Positions 1-6,169 of a DNA stretch of 7,362 nt are shown piece after piece (the first letter of the stretch is position 1; each line of letters opens with the position of its first letter). The notes beneath the pieces were generated by a model. It worked only from the letters and a program-made list of their open reading frames with translations. It was not told the DNA's origin and searched no databases. The DNA is from Udaeobacter sp046731855. Lineage in GTDB: Bacteria; Verrucomicrobiota; Verrucomicrobiia; Chthoniobacterales; UBA10450. The DNA is taken from positions 1 to 7,362 of the forward strand of contig JBKPLX010000116.1 in NCBI GenBank assembly GCA_046731855.1, in the 5' to 3' direction. The translations under genes and the position numbers were made by a program.

Positions 1-727
1 CGTTCTGGCCCCGTTGCTGCAGCAGCTCGAATGCTCTGAACAATGTTTCTGTGTTTTTTTCTCTGGCCAATCGCCCCGCGTAGAGAAGCAGTGTCTGTTC
101 GCGGCCGACGCCTAACGATCGACGAGTCGCAACCCCGTCATGGGGCACAGGTTTGAAAATCTCGGTGTTCACCCCGAGCCGCACGGGTCGCACATTGCGC
201 ACGCCCCATTCGGAAAGCAGGTCGCTGAGCGTTTCTGACGGCACCAGCGTGGCTTGAAAGCGATTGTATAGTTTGCGCACATAAGCACGCGTCAATTTCA
301 TAGCTCGCTGCGTACCCCGTTTGCCAAGAAATTTCGTGCCTCCACGCAAATACGCTTCCGGGAAATGGGAGTGATAAAAACCAACGACCGGCACGCTCAG
401 CGCGCGACCGGCGGCAATTGCTTTCCATCCGATCTGATACGGATCGCTTGATTCGATCAGGTCTGGACGTTCGCGCTCCAGGATTTCTTCGATGGCGCGT
501 AGATTTAGCAGTGCCCGATATCGCGAGCTCCTCGACACCAATGGGGAGCGAATCGAATAAACTCGCGACCGTGCATTTGTTGTCACCTGAGTTTTCGGCC
601 CGGGAACAATGAGCACGTGCGCATCGTCAGGCGAACAATTGCTGATGTACGCGATTTTCTCGTGCACATACCGTTTTACTCCTCCGCTTAGAGGAGAGTA
701 GAACTGGGTCAGGTCGCAGATTTTCAC
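1..727 (-). CDS. Family 4 glycosyltransferase, N-terminal part (cut by window start)
   Basis: The first 242 residues of a GT-B fold glycosyltransferase are visible; the C-terminal end lies outside the window. The start is GTG at 727-725, giving a protein that begins MKICDLTQFYSPLSGGVKRY. The Gly-rich loop SPLSGGVKRYV (about residues 11-21) is typical of the N-terminal domain of GT4 enzymes. FYHSHFP (about 117-123), the linker LVPSETLSDLL (161-171), RLGVNTEIFKP (183-193) and the start of the donor domain, LLLYAGRLAREKN (213-225), also fit GT4. The family moves a sugar from a nucleotide donor to a lipid or glycan acceptor at the cytoplasmic membrane; it resembles mannosyltransferases, but sugar and acceptor cannot be told. 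No ATG lies upstream in frame. The frame stays open for 41 codons back to the trxB stop, mostly through an intergenic repeat, so GTG is the best start. An AGGG at 741-738 is the only Shine-Dalgarno candidate, with a 10-nt spacer. Confidence 0.88.
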   Translation of the reverse strand, partial: MKICDLTQFYSPLSGGVKRYVHEKIAYISNCSPDDAHVLIVPGPKTQVTTNARSRVYSIRSPLVSRSSRYRALLNLRAIEEILERERPDLIESSDPYQIGWKAIAAGRALSVPVVGFYHSHFPEAYLRGGTKFLGKRGTQRAMKLTRAYVRKLYNRFQATLVPSETLSDLLSEWGVRNVRPVRLGVNTEIFKPVPHDGVATRRSLGVGREQTLLLYAGRLAREKNTETLFRAFELLQQRGQN

Positions 728-733
728 GTTTTT

Positions 734-820
734 GTCACCCTGCAAAGTCGAAGCATCTCTGATGGGTAGCTGTCCGTTGGACCAAAAAGTTAGAGATTCC
801 TCGACTCCTTTCGGAATGAC
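734..820. repeat. 87-bp imperfect inverted (hairpin) repeat between trxB and the GT4 gene
   Basis: The left arm is 734-760 and the right arm 792-820. Read inward from each end, both arms begin GTCA, contain AGTCGA and finish ATCTCT, with a few mismatches and a 2-nt length difference between. The 31-nt centre holds a second small hairpin, GTCC-gtt-GGAC (771-781). The element fills most of the 123-bp gap and has no coding content of its own, although the frame of the downstream gene happens to be open through it. Its sequence resembles a short dispersed palindromic element that I recall from soil bacterial genomes, but this could not be searched. It may be a non-autonomous mobile element or REP-like repeat. 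It has no U-tract, so it is not a standard terminator. Confidence 0.75.
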
Positions 821-850
821 AAGAAAAGGCGACGATTGCGCGACGAGCAA

Positions 851-1780
851 TCAAGCATCGGATCCCAGTTCGCTCAGGTATTTCTCGGCGTCCATGGCCG
901 CCGCGCAGCCCGAGCCGGCCGCCGTCACCGCCTGCTTGTAAACGCGATCGGCCACGTCGCCCGCCACGAACACGCCAGGGTGTCTGCTCTCCGCCAGGTT
1001 CTTCGTAATCAAGTAACCGTCCGAATCCATGTCAAGCTTACGTCGAAATGCCTTGGTGTTGGGATCGTGACCGATTGCCACAAACACACAGGCCACGGCT
1101 AGTTCCCGTTCTTCGTTCGTCTTCACGTTGCGCAAGCGCACGGCGCGCATTTCGCCTTTTTCGTCCGGAATGTATTCGGTAACGACAGTGTCCCAGATCG
1201 GTTCAATCTTTTTGTTCGCAAAGACGCGGTCCTGCATGATTTTGGAAGCCCGCATCTTGTCGCGTCGATGAATCAAATAGACCTTTGAAGCGAAGCGGGT
1301 GAGGAACAATGATTCTTCCGCCGCGGAATCGCCCCCACCGACGACGCAAACCGGCACGTTCTTGTAAAATGCGCCGTCACAGGTGGCGCATGAAGTCAGT
1401 CCGTGACCGATTAGTTTCTGTTCGTTCTCGAGTCCCAGATATCGCGCCGAAGCTCCACTCGCGATGATCAGCGCTTCGGTTTCCAACCATTCATCGTCGG
1501 CTTTAATCCGAATATGCCGATTGCTGGCATCGAAATCGGTCGCTTCGGCGTATGAAAACCGGGCACCAAATTTCTCGGCCTGTTTGTGCATGTTCAGGAC
1601 GAGCTGAGGCCCATCGATTCCCTCCGGAAAACCGGGATAATTTTCAACGAGCGTAGTGGTAGAGAGTTGTCCGCCCGGATGGCGACCTTCCAGCACTAAC
1701 GGGCTCAGGTTCGCACGCGCGGCATAAATCGCTGCGGTCAATCCGGCGCAGCCGCTTCCAATAATGATCAGTCTTTCCAT
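851..1780 (-). CDS. trxB: Thioredoxin reductase (NADPH, FAD-dependent)
   Basis: A full-length protein of 309 residues, the usual size for bacterial low-molecular-weight thioredoxin reductase. It passes electrons from NADPH through FAD and a redox disulfide to thioredoxin in the cytoplasm. Visible in order: the FAD-binding GSGCAG near the N terminus with LTAAIYAARANLSPLVLEG; the GGQL and VENYPGFP segments (about 36-53); the active-site CATC (131-134) followed by DGAFYKN; the NADPH-binding GGGDSAAEE (148-156) and HRRDKMRAS (171-179); and the C-terminal FAD motif GVFVAGDVAD (about 269-278). The usual proline in GSGPAG is Cys here. The start could be ATG at 1780-1778 or TTG one codon upstream at 1783; a stop at 1792-1790 limits it to these. 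No clear Shine-Dalgarno is seen. It lies 118 bp downstream of the molybdoenzyme gene. The thioredoxin partner is not in the window. Confidence 0.96.
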   Translation of the reverse strand: MERLIIIGSGCAGLTAAIYAARANLSPLVLEGRHPGGQLSTTTLVENYPGFPEGIDGPQLVLNMHKQAEKFGARFSYAEATDFDASNRHIRIKADDEWLETEALIIASGASARYLGLENEQKLIGHGLTSCATCDGAFYKNVPVCVVGGGDSAAEESLFLTRFASKVYLIHRRDKMRASKIMQDRVFANKKIEPIWDTVVTEYIPDEKGEMRAVRLRNVKTNEERELAVACVFVAIGHDPNTKAFRRKLDMDSDGYLITKNLAESRHPGVFVAGDVADRVYKQAVTAAGSGCAAAMDAEKYLSELGSDA

Positions 1781-1783
1781 CAA

Positions 1784-1898
1784 TAAAACTTAGCACACAC
1801 CGCAAGTTGTTGCCGCAGGGAGGGCGTTGTCATTAATGCCTCGGTAAGCTATTGCGGCCGAAGCCACATGACACGCCAGATGCGTGAAGACATGGGCA
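1784..1898 (-). other. Intergenic gap upstream of trxB, no clear signal
   Basis: This gap of about 115 bp separates the molybdoenzyme stop codon from trxB and is the second-longest in the window after the one downstream of trxB. It is the most plausible place for a separate trxB promoter, but no convincing -35/-10 pair can be read. A short inverted pair, GCAA-gttg-TTGC (1802-1813), is too weak to call an operator or terminator. No small ORF with support was found. Confidence 0.35.
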
Positions 1899-3449
1899 CT
1901 ACGACGTCACGTTCACGCCAATTTCATGCAAGCCTGCTACACCGGAAAACGGGCCTCTATCTTCTTCCCAGTTTTGCACATCGCCTTTTCCGTCGGTGGC
2001 CCGGACGACTAGCGTGTAATAGCCTGCCGCATCTGGCATCCATTCGGTTTTCCAGAGCGACCACGCCAGATTGCCTCCGGAATAATGGATCTCGGCGTCA
2101 CGCCAGGATTTGCCACCGTCGCTGCTAAATTCCACGCGCGAGATACCACGGTTACCACCGTAGGCAATCCCCTTCACTTCAATCGGCCCGTTCAATTTGC
2201 CTAACGAAAACGACGACCAGGCGTCAGGCACGTCAATTCTCGATCTTGTCGGCGTGATGAAATCGGGTCCCCAGCCTTGTGCTTCGTAGAATCCTTTCGC
2301 GCTCGCGTCGGTCACTTCGATTCGGGTGAGCCATTTCACATGTTTTTCGCCGAAGTAACCCGGGACGATGAGACGCAACGGGTAACCGTGCCGATCTGGC
2401 AACTCCGCGCCGTTCATTTCATAAGCAAGCAGGGTGGTCGGTTCCAAGGCCTTCTCGAGCGGAATCGTATCAGTGTAATTATCAACTCCATGAAAGCGCA
2501 CGCGCGCGGCACCGGACAGCGACACCGCGCGATCCAGAACGTCCCGCAACGGAAAACCCTTCCAGACAGCGTTGCTGATCAGTCCCGCATCCAAACCGTT
2601 GCTAATGCACATCAGGGTTGTTTCCTGCTCCTTCGTTTCGAATCCCAATAGATCGTCGAATCGCCACGTGGCGGCGTTCTTCACGAGACCACCTACTTCA
2701 AGGTGCCAAAGATCGACGTCCACCCGCGGGTCGACCACATTCTTAGTCACACAATAAAACAATTCGTTAGGCGTGATCGGCTGAACGATACGACCTTTGT
2801 ACTGCGTGCCGTCATAGCTAAACGTCGCAGTACGATAAAGCTTGCGAGCCAACGCAATCCCGCCGCCCGTAACTGCAGCTCCGATCGCGCCCAGCACAAA
2901 GGCACGCCGGCCGATCACAGGACTGAATTCGTAGTCCCGGTTTCCGATTCTTCCTTGTGCAAGAAATCGAAAACCAACGACTAACGTGCGCTCGAACACA
3001 AAAACGCAAAGCGCGAAACCGACCAGCGTGACCAGGCGCGCCGCGCCGATGGGCAGGCCAATGTAACTGGTGCCCAAAACCGGCCAAAGCGCGATTGCAA
3101 ACACAACTATCGGCAACAAAACGAAGATCGACATGGTCCAAAGCGCTGAAGCTCGCGCAGGATTGCGCCGCGAGAACAATCCAAGGATTGCTCCGCCAAT
3201 TGCACCAACGACGAGCTGACCAACTATCGTCGATCCAACGCCGAGCTGCTTGAGATGATTGTAACCACCCACCTTGCCCATAAGGGAAAGAAACGGCCCG
3301 GGCGGGATGAAAACCGAAAGACGATCTCCGATGATCACGAGCGGCGTAGCCACGCCAAGCACAGCGAGCAATAACATTGCCGTTGTCATCACGATTCCGG
3401 CGAGTAATCCCGCAAGTAGCCCAGCGAAAATTACCTTCGTTGCACTCAC
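1899..3449 (-). CDS. Polytopic membrane molybdopterin oxidoreductase (sulfite-oxidase/MsrP-type domain)
   Basis: This 516-residue protein joins a membrane region to a molybdopterin catalytic domain. Hydrophobic segments lie at about 5-33, 73-93, 103-123, 132-155 and 184-202. The catalytic part (about 225-400) fits the Oxidored_molyb family: LWHLEVGGLV (248-256), the likely molybdenum-ligating Cys281 in TTLMCISN, then NAVWKGFPLRDVL, and LPDRHGYPLRLIVPGYFGEKHVKWL (350-374). The tail (about 405-516) matches the Mo-co dimerisation Ig-like domain, with GIAYGGNRGISRVEFSSDGGKSWRDA. The family oxidises sulfite or reduces sulfoxides; the substrate here is unknown. RRAFVLG at 181-187, just before the last helix, looks like a twin-arginine signal, and charge distribution (cytoplasmic SRRNPAR at 93-99) puts the catalytic domain outside the membrane. 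Start is GTG at 3449-3447, directly after an in-frame TGA; no Shine-Dalgarno is clear. No heme or cytochrome partner gene is adjacent. Confidence 0.9.
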   Translation of the reverse strand: MSATKVIFAGLLAGLLAGIVMTTAMLLLAVLGVATPLVIIGDRLSVFIPPGPFLSLMGKVGGYNHLKQLGVGSTIVGQLVVGAIGGAILGLFSRRNPARASALWTMSIFVLLPIVVFAIALWPVLGTSYIGLPIGAARLVTLVGFALCVFVFERTLVVGFRFLAQGRIGNRDYEFSPVIGRRAFVLGAIGAAVTGGGIALARKLYRTATFSYDGTQYKGRIVQPITPNELFYCVTKNVVDPRVDVDLWHLEVGGLVKNAATWRFDDLLGFETKEQETTLMCISNGLDAGLISNAVWKGFPLRDVLDRAVSLSGAARVRFHGVDNYTDTIPLEKALEPTTLLAYEMNGAELPDRHGYPLRLIVPGYFGEKHVKWLTRIEVTDASAKGFYEAQGWGPDFITPTRSRIDVPDAWSSFSLGKLNGPIEVKGIAYGGNRGISRVEFSSDGGKSWRDAEIHYSGGNLAWSLWKTEWMPDAAGYYTLVVRATDGKGDVQNWEEDRGPFSGVAGLHEIGVNVTS

Positions 3450-3471
3450 TCACGGAGAATATGAGTTGTAG

Positions 3472-3492
3472 AGGCGCGTGTGCCAAGCGCCT
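3472..3492. repeat. Small GC-rich hairpin in the GT9-molybdoenzyme gap
   Basis: A perfect 6-bp stem, AGGCGC (3472-3477) with GCGCCT (3487-3492), encloses a 9-nt loop. It sits in the 49-bp gap between the GT9 stop and the molybdoenzyme start. No run of U follows it on the minus strand, so a rho-independent terminator is unlikely. It could be an RNA-stability hairpin, a fragment of a dispersed repeat, or chance. Confidence 0.45.
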
Positions 3493-3498
3493 GGTTCT

Positions 3499-4740
3499 TC
3501 ACTCAGCGTTTGACACAAAGGCCGCTACACCGTCGGGAGGATGGTTTTTTGCAGCAGAAAGAATCTTCCGCACGCGCTCTACTACCATCGCGGAAGTAAC
3601 CTGCTTCATGCAGGCGTGATCAAACGGGCATTGGCTCAAGCGACGGTAATTGCATGGCGAACACGGTAAATCCACGCGCACGACCGATTCCGGTCTCTCG
3701 TAAGGCCCGATGTGAACTGGATTGGTCGGCCCGAAGACACTGACCATCGGTTTGCCAAGCGACGCAGCAACATGCATCGAGCCGGAATCGTTAGTGACAG
3801 CGACCTCGGCACGTCGAATCAGCGCTGCCAAATCTGCGGGCGTTGTTTTTCCCGAAAGATCGCATGCCCCTGGGGCCGCAGCGGCGATTTCTCGGCATCG
3901 CTGCTGATCGCGCACGGTGCCTGCCAACGCGACAGCAAATCCGTCCTGAAGAAATTGCCGCGCAACACCAGCGAATCCTTCAATTGTCCAATGCTTGGTC
4001 TCCCAAATTGTGCCAGGAACAAGGACGACAAGCGGTTTAGACGCCGGCACGCCGTGCTCCTCCAGCAATCGATTCACCCTGTCGGAAGCCTGCGGCGAGA
4101 GGTGCATAGTCAGATCGGGAGGATTATCATCGAGGCCAAGTAAGGGCGCGACCCACAGGTACCGATCGATCGCATGAACATCGAGCGTCGGAATGGGAAT
4201 GCGGTGCGTGTAAGCGATCCACGAACCTTCGCGCGCGCCGCGCCAGCCATGGTTAGGGACGTTCTTGAGATCGTGTTCAGCGGAGATTGTCACACCGCGC
4301 TTGATGGGCCGATCAAATCCAATGCGCACATGCGCGCCGCTAACGAGAGTAAAAAAAGCCGAACGCACCTGGCCATGCATGTCGATGACCAATTCGTACT
4401 TCGCACGGCGAATTTGTTTCAGCAGATCGACAAACGACAGAAACGCACGCCATCGTCGGCCGCGCTTCGAGAAATCGCGGCGGGCAAAAAGAACGACATT
4501 GGAGAGCGCAGGATGATAGCGTACGACTTCCGCGTTTTCCGGCGTGATCAGCCAGTCGATCCGCGCCCGCGGATACCGCGCCCGCAGTTTCACGAGCACC
4601 GGAAGTGTATGCACCACATCGCCCAGCGCTGAAGGTTTAATCAGCAAAATCCTCGAGAATTCCGCTGATCGCAGCGCCAATGCGTCAGAATTCTTTGGGG
4701 ATTCAATCTGACCGTTCACAAAGGGGTTTTTAACGCTCAA
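3499..4740 (-). CDS. Family 9 glycosyltransferase (ADP-heptose:LPS heptosyltransferase type)
   Basis: About 413 residues of a GT-B, family 9 glycosyltransferase. These enzymes usually add L-glycero-D-manno-heptose from an ADP-sugar to the inner core of lipopolysaccharide at the cytoplasmic membrane. The N-terminal domain starts with RILLIKPSALGDVVHTLPVL (30-49), whose LGDVVH carries the conserved Asp. YELVIDMHGQVRS lies at 115-127. The donor domain begins LVVLVPGTIWETKHW (237-251), followed by ALAGT (271-275) and the nucleotide-sugar motif TNDSGSMHVAASLGKPMVSVFGPTNPVHIGP (316-346). A Cys-rich tail, C360-x2-C363-x7-C371-x5-C377, is common in this family. Length is somewhat above WaaC/WaaF because of about 28 N-terminal residues before the first strand. 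The longest start is TTG at 4740-4738, inside a heptad repeat with a TGA just upstream, so it is doubtful; GTG at 4719 or TTG at 4680 are alternatives. The true sugar could differ from heptose. Confidence 0.9.
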   Translation of the reverse strand: MSVKNPFVNGQIESPKNSDALALRSAEFSRILLIKPSALGDVVHTLPVLVKLRARYPRARIDWLITPENAEVVRYHPALSNVVLFARRDFSKRGRRWRAFLSFVDLLKQIRRAKYELVIDMHGQVRSAFFTLVSGAHVRIGFDRPIKRGVTISAEHDLKNVPNHGWRGAREGSWIAYTHRIPIPTLDVHAIDRYLWVAPLLGLDDNPPDLTMHLSPQASDRVNRLLEEHGVPASKPLVVLVPGTIWETKHWTIEGFAGVARQFLQDGFAVALAGTVRDQQRCREIAAAAPGACDLSGKTTPADLAALIRRAEVAVTNDSGSMHVAASLGKPMVSVFGPTNPVHIGPYERPESVVRVDLPCSPCNYRRLSQCPFDHACMKQVTSAMVVERVRKILSAAKNHPPDGVAAFVSNAE

Positions 4741-4759
4741 CGTTCAACGCCCAACGTCA
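4732..4759. repeat. Degenerate heptad tandem repeat (AACGYYC)n
   Basis: On the plus strand four consecutive 7-bp units read AACGCTC, AACGTTC, AACGCCC and AACGTCA. They sit in the short gap between the dioxygenase gene and the GT9 gene and run into the apparent GT9 start codon (4740-4738). The opposite strand carries alternating GTTGAACGTTGAG-like sequence with frequent TGA codons. Such AACGTTC-type strings are, from memory, a recurring intergenic repeat in some Verrucomicrobiota-like genomes. Function is unknown. Confidence 0.65.
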
Positions 4760-4789
4760 AATTCAGATGGCTTCAGCGCTCGGGTCAGA

Positions 4790-5437
4790 TTAGGCGGCTT
4801 GTTTTTCGCCTGACAGCGCGCCGCGGAGTTTTTTCATCCACGCGGAAAACCGATGCCGATTTTGCTCGCGCCGCACCACCGCCTCACTGGTGACCCAGTT
4901 GAACTGAATGACGCGGCGCGAGCCAGAGAATGGCTTGTGACCATGCCACGAGTTATTGCTGCGCCGAAACGCTAGCAGCGTGCCTTCGGTCGGCGGCACT
5001 TCGAGAATGATGTCTTCCAGATTCGTCCCGGATCGCAACAATCGAAGCTGGCCACCGGACGACTCCCAAGCCGAATTCATGTAAACAAGGATAGTGATGA
5101 TCTTGGTCTCGGAATCGGTATGGATCTTGCCATCTTTGTCGCTACAACGCCCGCGCACGGTGATCATGTCCGGACGATTGGTCAGATCGATGTCAAACTT
5201 TTCTTCGAACGCCTTGCGAAACTCTTCGCTGCGCATCTCCTCGATCAGCTTGGCAAATCCCGGACCATAAGTCACCTCTCGAAGCGGAAAGCTACCCGCC
5301 CGGCCAACCTCGGGGTAATCCTTATCGATTACAGCGCGCGCCTCAGTCCTTACAAACTCTGGAACGACTAGAAACTCAAACGGTTCACGGGTGAGCGGCG
5401 TGGTGCGAAATCTCTCAAGATCAAGCATCGAAAGCAT
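4790..5437 (-). CDS. 2-oxoglutarate/Fe(II)-dependent oxygenase (prolyl-4-hydroxylase-like fold)
   Basis: A 215-residue protein with the signature of the 2OG-Fe(II) oxygenase superfamily. The iron ligands are readable as H106-x-D108 (KIHTDSETKIITILVYMN) and a distal His in NSWHGH (H165 or H167). SRR (R174/R175) supplies the arginine that would bind the 2-oxoglutarate carboxylate. The strands ITILVYMN and GQLRLL, plus GTLLAFRRSNNSWHG, fit the double-stranded beta-helix core. No signal peptide or membrane helix is seen, so it is probably cytoplasmic. Such enzymes hydroxylate proteins, sugars or small molecules using O2; position between two glycosyltransferase genes suggests a surface-glycan or glycan-precursor substrate, which is inference only. 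The start is ATG 5437-5435 with an in-frame TAG four codons upstream; a second ATG at 5428 is possible. No Shine-Dalgarno is evident. It lies 45 bp downstream of the GT2 gene. Confidence 0.88.
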   Translation of the reverse strand: MLSMLDLERFRTTPLTREPFEFLVVPEFVRTEARAVIDKDYPEVGRAGSFPLREVTYGPGFAKLIEEMRSEEFRKAFEEKFDIDLTNRPDMITVRGRCSDKDGKIHTDSETKIITILVYMNSAWESSGGQLRLLRSGTNLEDIILEVPPTEGTLLAFRRSNNSWHGHKPFSGSRRVIQFNWVTSEAVVRREQNRHRFSAWMKKLRGALSGEKQAA

Positions 5438-5482
5438 TGGGCGACGCTACACGAAAACTCGGGAACTTCTAGATGGAATCGA

Positions 5483-6169
5483 CTACCCGACGGCGACGCG
5501 CACCAATGTCGCAACGATACGAGAACCGGCTACAAATGTCCCGCGGAACGTGCCTGACACCTTGGATTCGCCACCGGCACGACGGCGATGGTTTACAGGG
5601 ACTTCTAGAACATGCAGCCCATCGCGCGCGGCTTTCATCTGCATCTCCAGATTCCAGCCATAGGTCTGCTCGCGCATGTCGAGTCGTTCGAGTGCATCAC
5701 GCCGAATGGCGCGAAATGGGGACATATCCGTGTAACGAACCCCGTAGAGAAATCGCAAAATCAGTCCGGCGAGTCGTCCGGCAAAGATTTGCTGGAGATT
5801 CATGCTGCCGGGTTCCCGTTGTCCGCGCGTGCGGGAACCGATCACGAAATCGTGCGTGCCGTGCGCTACGGGATCAACAAGCTGATTCATGAACGCAGGC
5901 ACGTCGCTGCCGTCGCCATCGAGAAAAACCACAATGTCACACTCGGGCGAAAGCGCATGAACCCCGGCGGCGCAAGCGCGTCCGTATCCACGCGGCGCGG
6001 TCACCACCCGCGCGCCTGCTTCATGTGCGCGCTCAGCAGTTCGATCGGTGCTGCCGTTATCAACGACGATCACCTCGTTAGGCAAACCAGTTGCGAGACA
6101 TTCACGCACTACGCCGGCGATCGGTTCCTCCTCATCGAGTGCGGGGATAATGACTGAGATGCTGCTCAT
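5483..6169 (-). CDS. Family 2 glycosyltransferase (polyprenyl/dolichyl-phosphate sugar synthase type)
   Basis: A 228-residue GT-A fold glycosyltransferase from the ATG at 6169. It starts ISVIIPALDEEEPIAGVV; the nucleotide-binding VIVVDNGSTDRT (33-44) and the metal-binding DGDGSD (84-89) follow. The C-terminal half has FVIGSRTRGQREPGSM (108-123), DMSPFRAIRRDALERLDM (148-165), TYGWNLEMQMKAA (169-181) and EVPVNHRRRAGGESKVSGT (189-207), matching soluble enzymes that move a sugar onto a polyprenyl phosphate. The C-terminal membrane helices of some relatives are absent. The product would be a lipid-linked sugar for cell-surface glycan assembly; the sugar is unknown. A GTG at 6184 would add five residues, but the ATG forms an ATGA overlap with the stop of the MgtE-like gene, so translational coupling makes it the better start. 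Confidence 0.9.
   Translation of the reverse strand: MSSISVIIPALDEEEPIAGVVRECLATGLPNEVIVVDNGSTDRTAERAHEAGARVVTAPRGYGRACAAGVHALSPECDIVVFLDGDGSDVPAFMNQLVDPVAHGTHDFVIGSRTRGQREPGSMNLQQIFAGRLAGLILRFLYGVRYTDMSPFRAIRRDALERLDMREQTYGWNLEMQMKAARDGLHVLEVPVNHRRRAGGESKVSGTFRGTFVAGSRIVATLVRVAVG
6166..6169 (-). other. ATGA start/stop overlap, MgtE-like gene to GT2
   Basis: The GT2 start ATG (6169-6167) and the MgtE-like stop TGA (6168-6166) share bases in ATGA. No good Shine-Dalgarno precedes the ATG (the upstream sequence is CTGGTTTTGCG), so reinitiation after termination is the likely way this start is used. The overlap ties the two genes to one transcript. Confidence 0.8.

Noticed and set aside
138..428. 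96-codon minus-strand frame
   Set aside because: It is a shifted frame within the GT4 gene; the correct frame from GTG 727 carries continuous GT4 motifs to the window edge.
734..820. Rho-independent terminator after trxB
   Set aside because: The arms are long and imperfect with a 31-nt centre, and no T-rich run follows on the minus strand; a repeat element explains it better.
848..853. Readthrough fusion of trxB and GT4, which share a frame separated by one TGA
   Set aside because: The 41 intervening codons come mostly from the hairpin repeat and encode no conserved sequence, and both proteins have normal ends.
2277..2651. Open reading frame of 124 codons on the plus strand
   Set aside because: It lies wholly antisense to the molybdopterin domain, shows no recognisable domain, and the minus-strand gene has clear family motifs throughout.
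2818..3486. 222-codon minus-strand frame overlapping the molybdoenzyme N terminus
   Set aside because: It is an alternative frame of the same DNA, rich in Arg, Cys, Ser and Trp with no hydrophobic pattern; the other frame gives four well-formed membrane helices.
3712..4143. 143-codon plus-strand frame
   Set aside because: It is antisense to the conserved C-terminal half of the GT9 gene and has no protein-like motif.
5612..6157. 181-codon plus-strand frame
   Set aside because: It is antisense to nearly the entire GT2 gene, whose catalytic motifs are intact; the frame has no domain signature.
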